A stretch of DNA of 64,000 nt. It comes from Antilocapra americana (Eukaryota > Chordata > Mammalia > Artiodactyla > Antilocapridae). The stretch's first letter is position 1. Each line of letters begins with the position of its first letter. This document shows positions 42,613 to 52,500 of this stretch, one piece after another. Both the position numbers and the translations under genes were made by a program. The stretch lies in the NCBI GenBank assembly GCA_007570785.1, contig ML660774.1, positions 12,912,719 to 12,976,718 of the forward strand, written 5' to 3'. The notes beneath the pieces are model-generated. The model was not told where the DNA came from and did no database searches. It saw nothing but the letters and a program-made list of their open reading frames with translations.

Positions 42613-45042
42613 TTAGTATAATTTGTAATCAGGGAGTGTGATATCTCCTTTTTTTCCCCAGAATTCCTTTATCCAAGGTCTTTTGTGGTTCCATACAAAT
42701 TTTTGGATTTTCTTTGTTTCTATAAAAATTGTCATTGGGATTTTGATAGGGATTTCACAGAATTTGTAGATTGCTTCAGGGAATATGGAAATTTTGGTAA
42801 CATTAATTCTTCCAATCCATGAGCACAAAATATCTTTCTACAGTGTTTAGTATACAGGTGTTTGACCTTCCTAGGTATTTTATTCTTTTCTGCTGTGATT
42901 ATAAATGAGATTGTTTTCTTAATTTCTCTTTCAGTGAGTTCTTTGTTAGAAGAGAAGCAACATCTTTTTGTATACTGATTTTTATACCAAGAACTTTGTA
43001 TTCATTTATTATTTTTAGTGATGTTTTTGGTGGAGTCTTATGGTGATAGCTGTGCGTTTGTCATATGTGGCCTTTGTTATGTTTAGGTATTCTTCTATAC
43101 CTGTTGTGAGTTTTTTAATCATAAGTAGATTTTTAATCTTGTCAAAAGCTTTTTTTGCATTACTGAGATGATCATATGCTTTTGTTTTCATTTTTTTTAA
43201 CGTGGTATCATGTTGGTTGATTGGCAAATACTGAATCATTCTTACATTCCTAGAATAAACCCCGCTTGATCATGGCTATAGTCTTTTATTTATTTATTGT
43301 TATTGTTTTTGCCATACAATGCCATGATATCACCATGGGTTTACATATGCTCCCCCTCCAGAACCCCTCTCCCTTCTCCCTCCCCCTGGGAAATCTCGAT
43401 GCACCAGCCCCGAGCATCAATCCTGGGCTGGTGATTGATTAGACGGCTATAGTCTTTTAAATTTACTATTGTACTTGGTTCACTAATAATTTTGTTGGGG
43501 AGTTTTGCATCAGTGTTCATGTTTGTGTTGTCCTTGTCTGCTTTTGTTATAAGGTAATGTTGGCCTTGTGAGTTGAGTAGGAAGCATTCTCTCCACTTGA
43601 GTTTTTCTGAAAGTGTTTGAGAAGGGTGGGTAATAAATCTCTGAATGTTTGGTAAAATTCACCTGTGAAGCTGCCTGATCTTGAACTTTACTATTTGGGG
43701 AGGTTTTGATTACTATTTCAGTCTCCTTACTAGTAATTGATCTATTCGAGTTTTCTATTCCTTCTTTAGTTTTGGAAGTTTCTATGATACAACGAACGTA
43801 CCCATTTTGTTGGTATATAGCTGTTCACAGTATTCTTCATAATCTTTCATGTCACTGTGGTATCCACTGTAATTTCTCCTGTTTCTGATTTTATCTGAGC
43901 TAACTCAGCTTTTTTCTAAGTGAGTCTATCAACTGTCAATTTTATCTTTTCAAAGAAACAGCACTTAGGTTTCATTGATCTTTTCTATTGTGATTTTAGT
44001 TTTTATTTCATTAATTTCTGCTGCTCTGATCTTTATTATTTCCTTGTAACTCTGGGCTTTTTTTTTTTTTTTAGCTGTTTTGTTTTTGGTTCTGTTTCTA
44101 GTTCCTTTAGGTATAAGTTTGTTAGTGTTTCTTGTTTCATGAAGTAGGCCTATGTAGCCATAAACTTCACCCTTAATGCCACTTACGCTGTATATCATAG
44201 TTTGGTATCACATTTTCATTTTCACTTGTCTTCAGGTATTTTAAAGATTCTACTTTGAGTCCATAGTTGTTCAGTAATGTATTGTTCTGTTTCCCCATAT
44301 TTGTGATTTTTTTTCTTTTTTTATGCAGTTGATTTTTAGTTTCATACCATTATTGGAAAAGATATTGGATAGGATTTCAAGCTTGTTAAATTTACTGAGA
44401 CTTTTTTGTGTCTCACTGTATGGTCTGTCCTTGAATGTTCCATACATACTTGGGCATTTGTATTCTGTTGCATTTGGATAGAATGTTCTGTATAAACCTG
44501 TTATGTCAACCTGGACTAATGTCTTATTTAAGCCACTCTTGCCGTGTTGATTTTCTGTCTGGATCATATATTCGTTGATTTAAGTGGTGTCTAAAGTCCC
44601 TACTTTTTTATTGTGTTGCTGTCAATATTTTCTTTACTGTTTGCTCGATATATTTTGATGTTCCTATGTTAGGTGTATATATGGTAATAAATGCTGTTTT
44701 CTTGAATGTTTTTCCTCTTTTCTTTATATAATGTCCATCTTTGTATTTCTTGGCCTGAAGTCAGTGTTGTCTGACATGAGTGTGGCTACACCGCCTTCTT
44801 CTGGCTGCTCTTCAGAAGATCACCTCCCATCCCTGCACTTAGAGCCTGTGTTTGTCTTTAGAGCTGAGATGAATCCTGTAAAGGCAGCAGGCAGTTGGCT
44901 CTGTTTTCTTTCTTTTTTTGATCCACAGACACCCTCTGTTGTTTTGAAAGTTCAACCCGTGTACATTTAGCGTGATTATTGATAAATGAGCAACTAGTAA
45001 CGTCATTTCACTTTTTATTCTCTGGTTGCTCTGTATCTCCAT
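42613..45042 (-). pseudogene. L1 ORF2 relic: endonuclease, RT and C-terminal fragments
   Basis: Minus-strand fragments in order. 45042-44839: endonuclease start with HLSIITLNVHGLN (catalytic Asn block kept) and SSKDKHRL. 44567-44271: endonuclease end with VDITGLYRTFYP and FSNNGMKLKIN, where the family's SDH catalytic motif is changed. 43239-43015: RT motif A region SNAKKAFDKI. 42828-42613: [20 protein letters not shown] and [13 protein letters not shown]. Stops and frameshifts separate the pieces, and a 156-bp young L1 insert lies between them. Confidence 0.85.
43289..43444 (-). mobile_element. 156-bp young L1 stub with 15-bp TSD
   Basis: The extreme 3' tip of a young ruminant L1: 'tttttgccatacaatgcca', 'gctccccctccagaacccc', 'gcaccagccccgagcatca', the same 3'UTR block as at 8160-8300. 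A perfect 15-bp duplication ggctatagtctttta flanks it at 43274-43288 and 43445-43459. The tail is TTTATTTATT on the plus strand. It splits the RT region of the old L1. Confidence 0.95.
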
Positions 45043-45678
45043 TTCTGCTTCTGTAATTGTAATTTGGTGGTTTTCTATGTTTTTATCAGTGTCCTCTTTA
45101 GAAATATTTTGTGTCTGCTCTAGGTGTGTTTTGTGGTTATCATGACGTCTGTATAAACTTTCTCGTGGATAAACTAGTCCTTTGCTGACAGCGTCTTTGC
45201 CTGTCCAAGTGCAGTTCTTTTCCTCTTATGTTTTTGTTGATTCCAATGATCCTTTTGTGTTTTGTGAGTTTGTTACCAAATTATAGCTTTTTCTATAATT
45301 GTTTAACCACCTATTCTGATAGTTTCAGCTTTCTGACTCTGTCCACCTCAGAGTTTTATGTACTTTGGCTTTTTCCTTTCAGATAGAACTTCTTTCAATA
45401 CTTCTGTGTAAGGCAAGTCTAGCAGAGATTAACTACCTCGGCTTTTGTTCATCTGGAAACTCTGCTGTTTCTCTTTCCCATCTGAAGGATGACTTTGCTT
45501 AACAGTATTCTTGGCTGACAGTTTTCCTTTGATATTTTGATTCTGTCATTCCATTCTCTCCTGGCCTATAGAATTTCTGCTGGGAAGTCAGTTGATAGCC
45601 TAATGGGAATCCCTACTGTCCTTTTTTCTCTGGCTGCTTTAAAAATTCTTTCTTTGCCACTGACTTGTGCCAGTTGCA

Positions 45679-45759
45679 GTCTTCCCAACCCAGGGATTGA
45701 ACCTGCATCTCCTGCGTTGCAGGAAGATTCTTTACCATGTAAGCCACTAGGGAAGTCCT
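45679..45759 (-). mobile_element. SINE head only (tRNA-like part, 3' part missing)
   Basis: Read on the minus strand this is a tRNA-like head: 'gacttccctagtggcttac', 'ggtaaagaatcttcctgca', 'gcaggttcaatccctgggt', stopping at 'ttgggaag'. The BovA body and tail are absent, although insertions by target priming usually lose the 5' and not the 3' end. Host sequence is the L1 5' region on both sides. Confidence 0.85.
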
Positions 45760-48700
45760 ATGTGTATTGGAGAAGGCCTTTTTGTGTTGAGATAATTAGG
45801 TGTTCTCTTAGCTTCATGAATTTTATATACAGTTGCTTCCCCGGAATTGGGAAGTTACCAGCTAGTATTTCCTTAAATAGATTCTGTCTGTGCCCTTCTC
45901 CTTCCTCTCTTCTTCTTCTGGATACCCATTATTTTCATGCAGTTCTTTGCTAGTACATTCAAATGGTTGTCATAAAATTAGATATAAAAAATATTCTCTT
46001 CTACCTGAATCATTTCTGGAGTTCTGTCTTAAAGCAGACCATGTAAAAGAGAAAATTAGCAACTCATTCCCAATGCTTTCAAATATGATCTTCGTCTCAT
46101 ATTTCTTTAGCTCCAGAATTTACTTTTTTGTTGTTGTTAAGAGTTTAAATCTCTTTGGTAAAGTATTCCTTCTGTTCATTAATATGATTGTTGAGCTCAC
46201 TGAACTGCCTTTCTTATTTTTCTTGTTTCTTGTTTCTTCATGACAACTATTTTTAATTCTCTAAATTACAGTGTTCTGTGACCTGAAGTTTGGTTTCTGG
46301 AGAACTGTCCTTTTTCTCTTTGTGACACAGTTACCATGGTTTTTCATGGTGCCCAATGAGTTGTTACTCTGCCAGCATATTTTGAAGTAGCAAATACTTT
46401 TCCTCTTTAGGTAAGGCCTGCCTTTTAGTCTGATTTTAACAATTCAGCAAGTTGATAGCCAGAGGCCTTTGTCTTTCAGTAGGTGGCACGACAGTTCCAG
46501 TCACTGGTTTCTTCTACCTCGACCGCCTGTGGCTACCCCTGAGAATCAGTACTTTTCACTTCATGGTGTTTGATAGGGCTCTTAGGTCTCATAGACTTTG
46601 CTCATTTGTCCTTCATTCTTTTTGGTTTTATTCCTCAGACTGGAACATTTCAGTACATCTCTGTTCTTTTGTTGAGTCCCTCTAATGAATTTTTCAATTC
46701 AATTGTGGTAGTTTTTAGTTTCATGATTTGTTTGTATTTGATTCCTTTAATATTCTATTTCTTAATTCATGGTCTGAGACATTGCTAACCTTGTTTCCTT
46801 TAGCTAATGGTTTCATTTAGCTCTCTGAATATGATACAGACAGGTGGAGTCTTTATCTAGTAAGTCCAATGTCTGCTTTCTCCAAGACAGTTTTCTGCTA
46901 ATTTTCTTCTTTCCTGTGAATAAACTGTTGTCTTGTTGGATGCTTTTTTGAAACCGCTCCTTTAAAATACTATAATATGGCAACTCTGGAAATTAAATTC
47001 TGCTCCCTCTCCAGAGTTTCTGCTGCTTATTGTAGGTTGTAGTTCTTTAGTGACTTTCCAAAATTGTTTTTGTAAAACCTGCATGTGGCATGTCAAGTTT
47101 CTCTTTCATTAGTTTAGTGGTCAGCTAGTGGTGTGACAGAGCTTTCCTTAAATGCTGAAAGCCACAAAGAAAAGGAAATGAGAAAATGCTCTCCTGGTCT
47201 TTGCAGATTGACTGTGTGTGCTGCCCTTCAACACTTACCCAGGGTTTACAGCTCTGCTTTGGCCTCCACTTCCTGCTTGGGCTTCGGTGTAAGGCTGGCA
47301 AGAGGTAAAAGCTTAAAGTCTTTACACATTTTTTACGAGGATGTATCCTGCCTTGGGTTACTGGCAGGTCCTTCTAGTTTCCTTAGAATATGAGGGTGCT
47401 TTTTGAAGCCCTTACTCCCCAAAGTATGTCACTCCCCAGTTTTCCGGCCAGGCTTTCAACTCTGTCTGTTGTTTGTCACGGCTATTACCTTTTCCCTAGG
47501 CAGCAGCAGCGTGTTCATTTACGTTCAGAGTTTTTAGACAAACACCCTTTGTGGGTAGCCTTTTTGCTACCCTGAGTGACTTCAGAGTTAGGTGAAACAA
47601 AGGCAAGCCCCTTGCCTCAGTTTTCCTTGGAGCCTCCAGAGAAATGAAAACACACACTGTTCCTTGGTAACAAGGTTCGTTTGCTCCCTCAGAACCAGGT
47701 GCCCATGCCAGGAATACAGGCTGCCATTTTTGGGGGGCTGACTGGGGCAGAAGGTTGAGGAAAAGTAAGATGAAATGCCATCAAACTACCCTCCTGAGTT
47801 TCAGTTTTTATTTGTTTTTTAAGCATTTACTTGGCTCCTATAAGACTTAAACTATTTTACAGACTTTCAACAAAATTAACATCTGCCAGTTTCTGTCAGT
47901 TTTTCTAGTGTTTCTATGGAGGGGATAGGTCCCTGGAGTTCCTCATTATGCCACTTTTGTTGACATATATGCATATTTGTAATGGAAGTAGATGCACTGA
48001 TGTTTGGGTGAATGTAACATGGCTTTCCTATTAGTCTGCATATGTGATCCTTTATTAAAGCTTTGTGTACTTACACGCTAGTTATGTCATAAACATCTGC
48101 ATATATTTCAGAAACATATGTAAAGAAGAAACATGGAAAATGTTCCATGGAAAATGATAGATGTGCCTGTGAATCATGGAAGGCAATTTAGGGGTGGATT
48201 CATGTCCATACTTGCACTCTTTGAGGATAACTACTATGCTCCCCCATTTCCCACTATTAGAAATTAAGTCACTTTAGCTTCCTGCTGGACTAGGAAAAAC
48301 ATCTTGTTTTAATGTTTTAAACTTAATGAATTCTGTGGACTCTGAGGAACATGAAGTCTCTAAGAGAGCACTCAAATGTTTTGGCCCTAGAAGCCAGCAC
48401 TCCTGTCTTAGCGCCATACACCAGTCCTTCTTGAAGCACACTGTTTAGTGTCCTTGATCTTGGTATAGAATAACCACTCTCTTTGCGTACCCTTGTGGGA
48501 GGTTTTCCTAATAACAAGAGAGGGAATACTCGGCAAGCTCTTTGGTTATAAGATCTCATCTCCCCAAATCAACACGCTTGCTGAATTATAACTGACAAGG
48601 ATATTCCTTCACATGACAGAAAAACTACAGCAAACACACAACACTATTGAGCTTACTCATGTGACTATCTAATGTAACGAACAATGTGCTGAGGAAAATG

Positions 48701-49164
48701 GAACACTTTATTCATCAGATGTTATATTAATAGATGAAATTTTCATATTAAGATTTAAATGGAATTTTACTCCTTTAGATGGAATTTTATATTAAGATTT
48801 TTCTCCCCAGCTGAGCGGTGAATTAATTCCTTTTGTTCTAACTGTAGATGGTTAAACATAAAATCTGTTTTTAAGGGAGATTTCCATGCAGTGAATCTAG
48901 CTGAAGTGACATTGAAGGATATAATAGACCACATACAGATTCATTTTTCAATTTAAACTATTTGACAGAAGTGAAGATATCTTATGTTTTGTATATGATT
49001 TTCCACATACGACATTCAGAAAACAAAGTACATTTGAGCTACTTCCTGTAGCTTTGTCTGTAGGACTTTCCAGGCATGATTTATTTTGAGGCAGATTTTT
49101 TTTCCTTCCCCTAATGCAATAATTGTCTATAGAGAAGCAACAGCTTTTCAAACTGAAACTCTGC

Positions 49165-49185
49165 GGGGGGGTGGGGGTGTGGGGG
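49165..49185 (+). other. G-quadruplex-type G-run
   Basis: G7, G5 and G5 runs separated by T and TGT within 21 bp, enough for four GGG blocks with 1-3-nt loops. The minus-strand frame through it (MCPHTPTPPQS) is an artefact of the run. Confidence 0.7.
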
Positions 49186-50084
49186 CACAAGTCATAGGTG
49201 GCATATATTTAATATTTGGAGAAAATTACAGAATATAGGCTAGAAATGTTTTACTAATCTGGGATAGGGAAGTTCTCTTTACCTCAGTCACAGTGTCTGA
49301 GAACTAGCTGATTTTGGTCACAATTAACCATTATTAGGCTAATATTAGATGTGTGCTGTTAATAAGAATTTTGAGCTTTAAAGGAACAAGCAAAAGTAAT
49401 TGTGTAAAATAAAGAAACTTTTACTCAATGTAAAATTTGGCCTCAAACTCCCAATTTTGATGCTTGTCCTGAATAAACTTTAGAAAACAGTAGGGGATTT
49501 TGAGATTTACAGGTCAAATGCTACCTAGGTTTAGACATTAAACAAATTATTATGATCACTTACTGCTTTCCCATAAATGCCATTCCAGTACTGAATCGAT
49601 CATTCTGTGTACAGGAACTGGGAGAATAAATGTGATTTTTTTAATAACAGATTTTGGGAGCATGTGTTAAGGTTAACATAGTTGAGAATTTACATCATGA
49701 TTTTTGCTGAATATCATTGTGTTTCTTCCTGCTAGCACACATACTACTCTGGGATTTAACTTCATATATCCTTGTAGGTTTTTATATTTCCCGTTCTTTA
49801 CTGAATTTTATAGGTACAAAACATGTAGTTGACTGGACATGCACATGAGTCCTGGTTTGAGACTATGGAGCTGGAACTCCCAACTAACAAAAATTTCCAT
49901 GGTCTGTTATTCAGATCTTCAGGAAAATTAGATAATAAAGCCTAAAAAAGTTTATTGAGCTGACTAAACTGTGCTTCTAAATCTGTCTTTAGATTGCACC
50001 ACAGAAAATGGAAATTCAGGTTTGAGAGTCTGAAAGCCTAGTTAAGAGCTCTATTTTTTCTTTGTGGCTTTCGCCTTCCAGTAC

Positions 50085-50210
50085 TTAAATAAGTCAGATA
50101 AAATATATATTTACTGTCTAAATGCCTAATTTACAGAGTTGCTGTGAAGAAAAACATGTTAACAAATGGGAATGTGCTTTATAAGCTAAAATACAATATA
50201 CAAACATAAT
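50085..50210 (+). mobile_element. Possible MIR SINE
   Basis: Weak plus-strand similarity to the MIR 3' half: 'ttacagagttgctgtgaag' and 'acatgttaacaaatggg' in the expected order before an end at 'tgctttataagctaa'. Highly diverged. Confidence 0.4.
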
Positions 50211-50291
50211 AATGGTTACTCTCCTATATTTGATTTTCAAGAAAGTTTCACTGAGTCACTCACTCACATTAGAATAACTACTCTCTTTAAG

Positions 50292-50515
50292 GGCTTACCA
50301 GGTAGCCCTAGTGGTAAAGAAACTGCCTGCCAGTGCAGGAGATGTAAAAGATGTGGATTCAACCCCTGGGTCAGGAAGAATCCCCTGAAGAGGGAGTGGC
50401 AACCTGCTGCAGTATTCTTGCTTGGAGAATCCCAGGGACAAAGGAGCCTGGTGGGCTACACAGTCCATGGGGTCACAGAGAGTCGGACACGACTGAGTGA
50501 GAGCATGCATGCACA
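50292..50515 (+). mobile_element. Bov-tA SINE, plus orientation
   Basis: Full plus-strand copy: 'gggcttaccaggtagccct', 'gtggtaaagaaactgcctg', 'gcagtattcttgcttggag', 'gggctacacagtccatggg' and 'gtcggacacgactgagtga' with a GCATGCATGCACAC tail. CpGs in the tail are retained, so it is relatively young. Confidence 0.94.
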
Positions 50516-50517
50516 CA

Positions 50518-52204
50518 ACCTCTGTCCAGGTCTGGGAATAAGGTTTTGATGACTAGCCTCTTACACATGACACAAGGGATAACGTTCCCAGTGGGTTAAT
50601 TTTGTGGTTGTTACTTTGGATTCTTGGGTCACACTTCTGAGTTGGAAAGAACTCATTCCTAGTTCTGTTCCCATTGCCTGTGCCCTGAGGCATGCTGATT
50701 TAGTCATGTTTGCTTTAGTTTTCTGTCCTGGGAAGGACCTCCATTTCCCAGGGTAGGCATCCATGTACTATTTGTTCAGCTCCCTGCCCCATCTCCTTCA
50801 TCTAGTTATGATTAATAAGAACAAAACACTATTTGTAACCATACATATCTTTTATACTGAGACTGAGGAAAGTATAATTTTTCAGTACATGACATATTTT
50901 CATGCATATACCTATCTCTGTACAATCCCAAGAACTGTTGAGGATACATTTCATAGTTTCTCCTTTACTAACATTATAGTTTTCTTTACTAATGAGTGAA
51001 CAGCTTAAAAGCATGAATTCATAATTACATTGTTGTTTATTTCAGTCTATAGCATACACAGACTATAATTTGCTGGAAAAACTCTTCACTGTTGCCTTTG
51101 TTCCTGCCAGGTTAAATTTAACCATCCATGTCTATAAATTAAGTTGACTAGGAAAACTCACATTTAAAAAAAAATTGTACAAGAAACAGCTGGATTATCA
51201 CAATCAGCAAGGAAATGGATTCAAGAATTGGAACTAGTATGTCTGGGACACTTTGTCTTCATGGTAAACAGTCACTTTATGCAAATCCCACTCGGCTTCA
51301 CTTAATTAAAAAGCTGAAAAAGAAAGAAAATTCTGGCTGAAAATAGAACACAGTGTGCTTTTTATTCTACATTAACTAGTACAGGTAAATATAAAATAAA
51401 AACGTAATGTCATACACAGTTACATTAATTTGCTTCATTGTAATTTTATATCAGGGCAATTTTCTGTGAACTAGATCCTGTAATGGGATCAGGTGAGACT
51501 AGGTCAGGGGTGGAAGCAGATGCTGATAAGAACTTGAACTTGTGTTGGTTAAGTTTGGTTCACTTCTGTGAGCCATCCTCAATGTTAGCAAGACTACTAG
51601 TTAAAGTGGCATTTAAACTAACAGCACAGGGGAAAAAAGGGAATGAGCTGAAACATATAATTGGACTGGGTCATTTCAGTATCTTAGACAAAATATTTTT
51701 TCTGGTTATTTAATCAATATGCATTTACTTAAAATAACTAAAGACTTTTAAAGAATTATATAATTTCACTATATTGAACAGTCAAAAATAATTTATTATA
51801 AATCATAATAAAAGTACCATCAGGTTCTGATGAAACAATGCAAATAAGATGTTTATACATATAGAAAAAAAGTAAAAAGTAAAACTATTTTTCTTGATTT
51901 TCCTAAGCAACAGTTTTATCTATGAAAAGAAATTTAAGTTTGTAATATCATAAGTCAATTTGAATAACATCATTAAGCTTTTGTTGGCTATTTGTAACTT
52001 TCTGCTAATGTGTAGCAAGTTGACTTTTTATAGTCTTGACAGCGTAACTTTAGGACAACCAGAGATGAACCAATTGTTAACTAATATTAAAACATTAATA
52101 TTAAAAATATTAATGGTTACTATAGTTGAAAAACCATGTAGTTGGGAAATTGTTCAAACTAATAAGTTTAATACTTGAACACTTAAATTATAATATCCTA
52201 GGCA
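50518..52204. other. Repeat-poor stretch
   Basis: Nothing recognised as a repeat. Frames at 50561-50764 (minus), 50763-50999 (plus) and 51483-51713 (plus) lack motifs or splice framing. AT-rich towards the right. Confidence 0.45.
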
Positions 52205-52318
52205 TATATTACTTCGTCTTTCTGAACCTCGGTTTCCTCATTAGTGAGAAGAATGCTTGTTTTGGATGACCTCCAAATTTCTTTCCAGTGCTAAATGTTT
52301 ATTTTAATCCTGTGATAC
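52205..52318 (+). mobile_element. MIR SINE
   Basis: Plus-strand MIR 3' part: 'cgtctttctgaacctcggt', 'ttcctcattagtgagaaga', 'tggatgacctccaaatttc', 'tttccagtgctaaatgt'. Block order matches MIR variants with the 'gatgatctc..ggtccctt' module. Confidence 0.65.
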
Positions 52319-52500
52319 TATATAAATAGTAAAAAAAAAATACATATTATATAACATATATATACTATATACTGAATATAAATGTAATATAATGCGTATA
52401 CTATATAAACAGTAAACATAAAACATATGAAATATTTAAACTTACATATTTAAATATATATTATCTCTATTAGTTTATAATGTACAATAAAGCAATTATG
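52319..52500. repeat. AT-rich low-complexity tract
   Basis: Dense TATA/ATAT text with A9 (about 52331) and repeated 'actatata' and 'taaacataaa' units. Possibly degenerate tandem sequence. No gene. Confidence 0.6.

Larger units (their letters stand above)
41260..47965 (-). mobile_element. Near full-length ancient L1 (L1M type)
   Basis: About 6.5 kb of minus-strand L1 sequence once nested insertions are removed. The 3'UTR is near 41270-41430 (possibly reaching 41105). ORF2 runs from about 45040 down to about 41800, with readable endonuclease, RT and C-terminal pieces. Upstream lies nearly 3 kb matching the old L1 5' region ('tggagaaggcctttttgtg' at about 45768, 'gaatttctgctgggaagtc' at about 45572) ending near 47965 ('catagaaacactagaaaaa' on the minus strand). 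It hosts a young L1 stub and a SINE head. No intact ORF1 is visible. The exact 5' end is uncertain. Confidence 0.8.
47966..50290. other. Mostly unassigned, repeat-poor stretch
   Basis: No transposable element confidently seen apart from a possible MIR at 50085-50210. Contains a strong G-run at 49165-49185 and a local repeat of 'atattaagattt' and 'atggaatttta' near 48748-48795. No supported coding exon. Confidence 0.45.
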
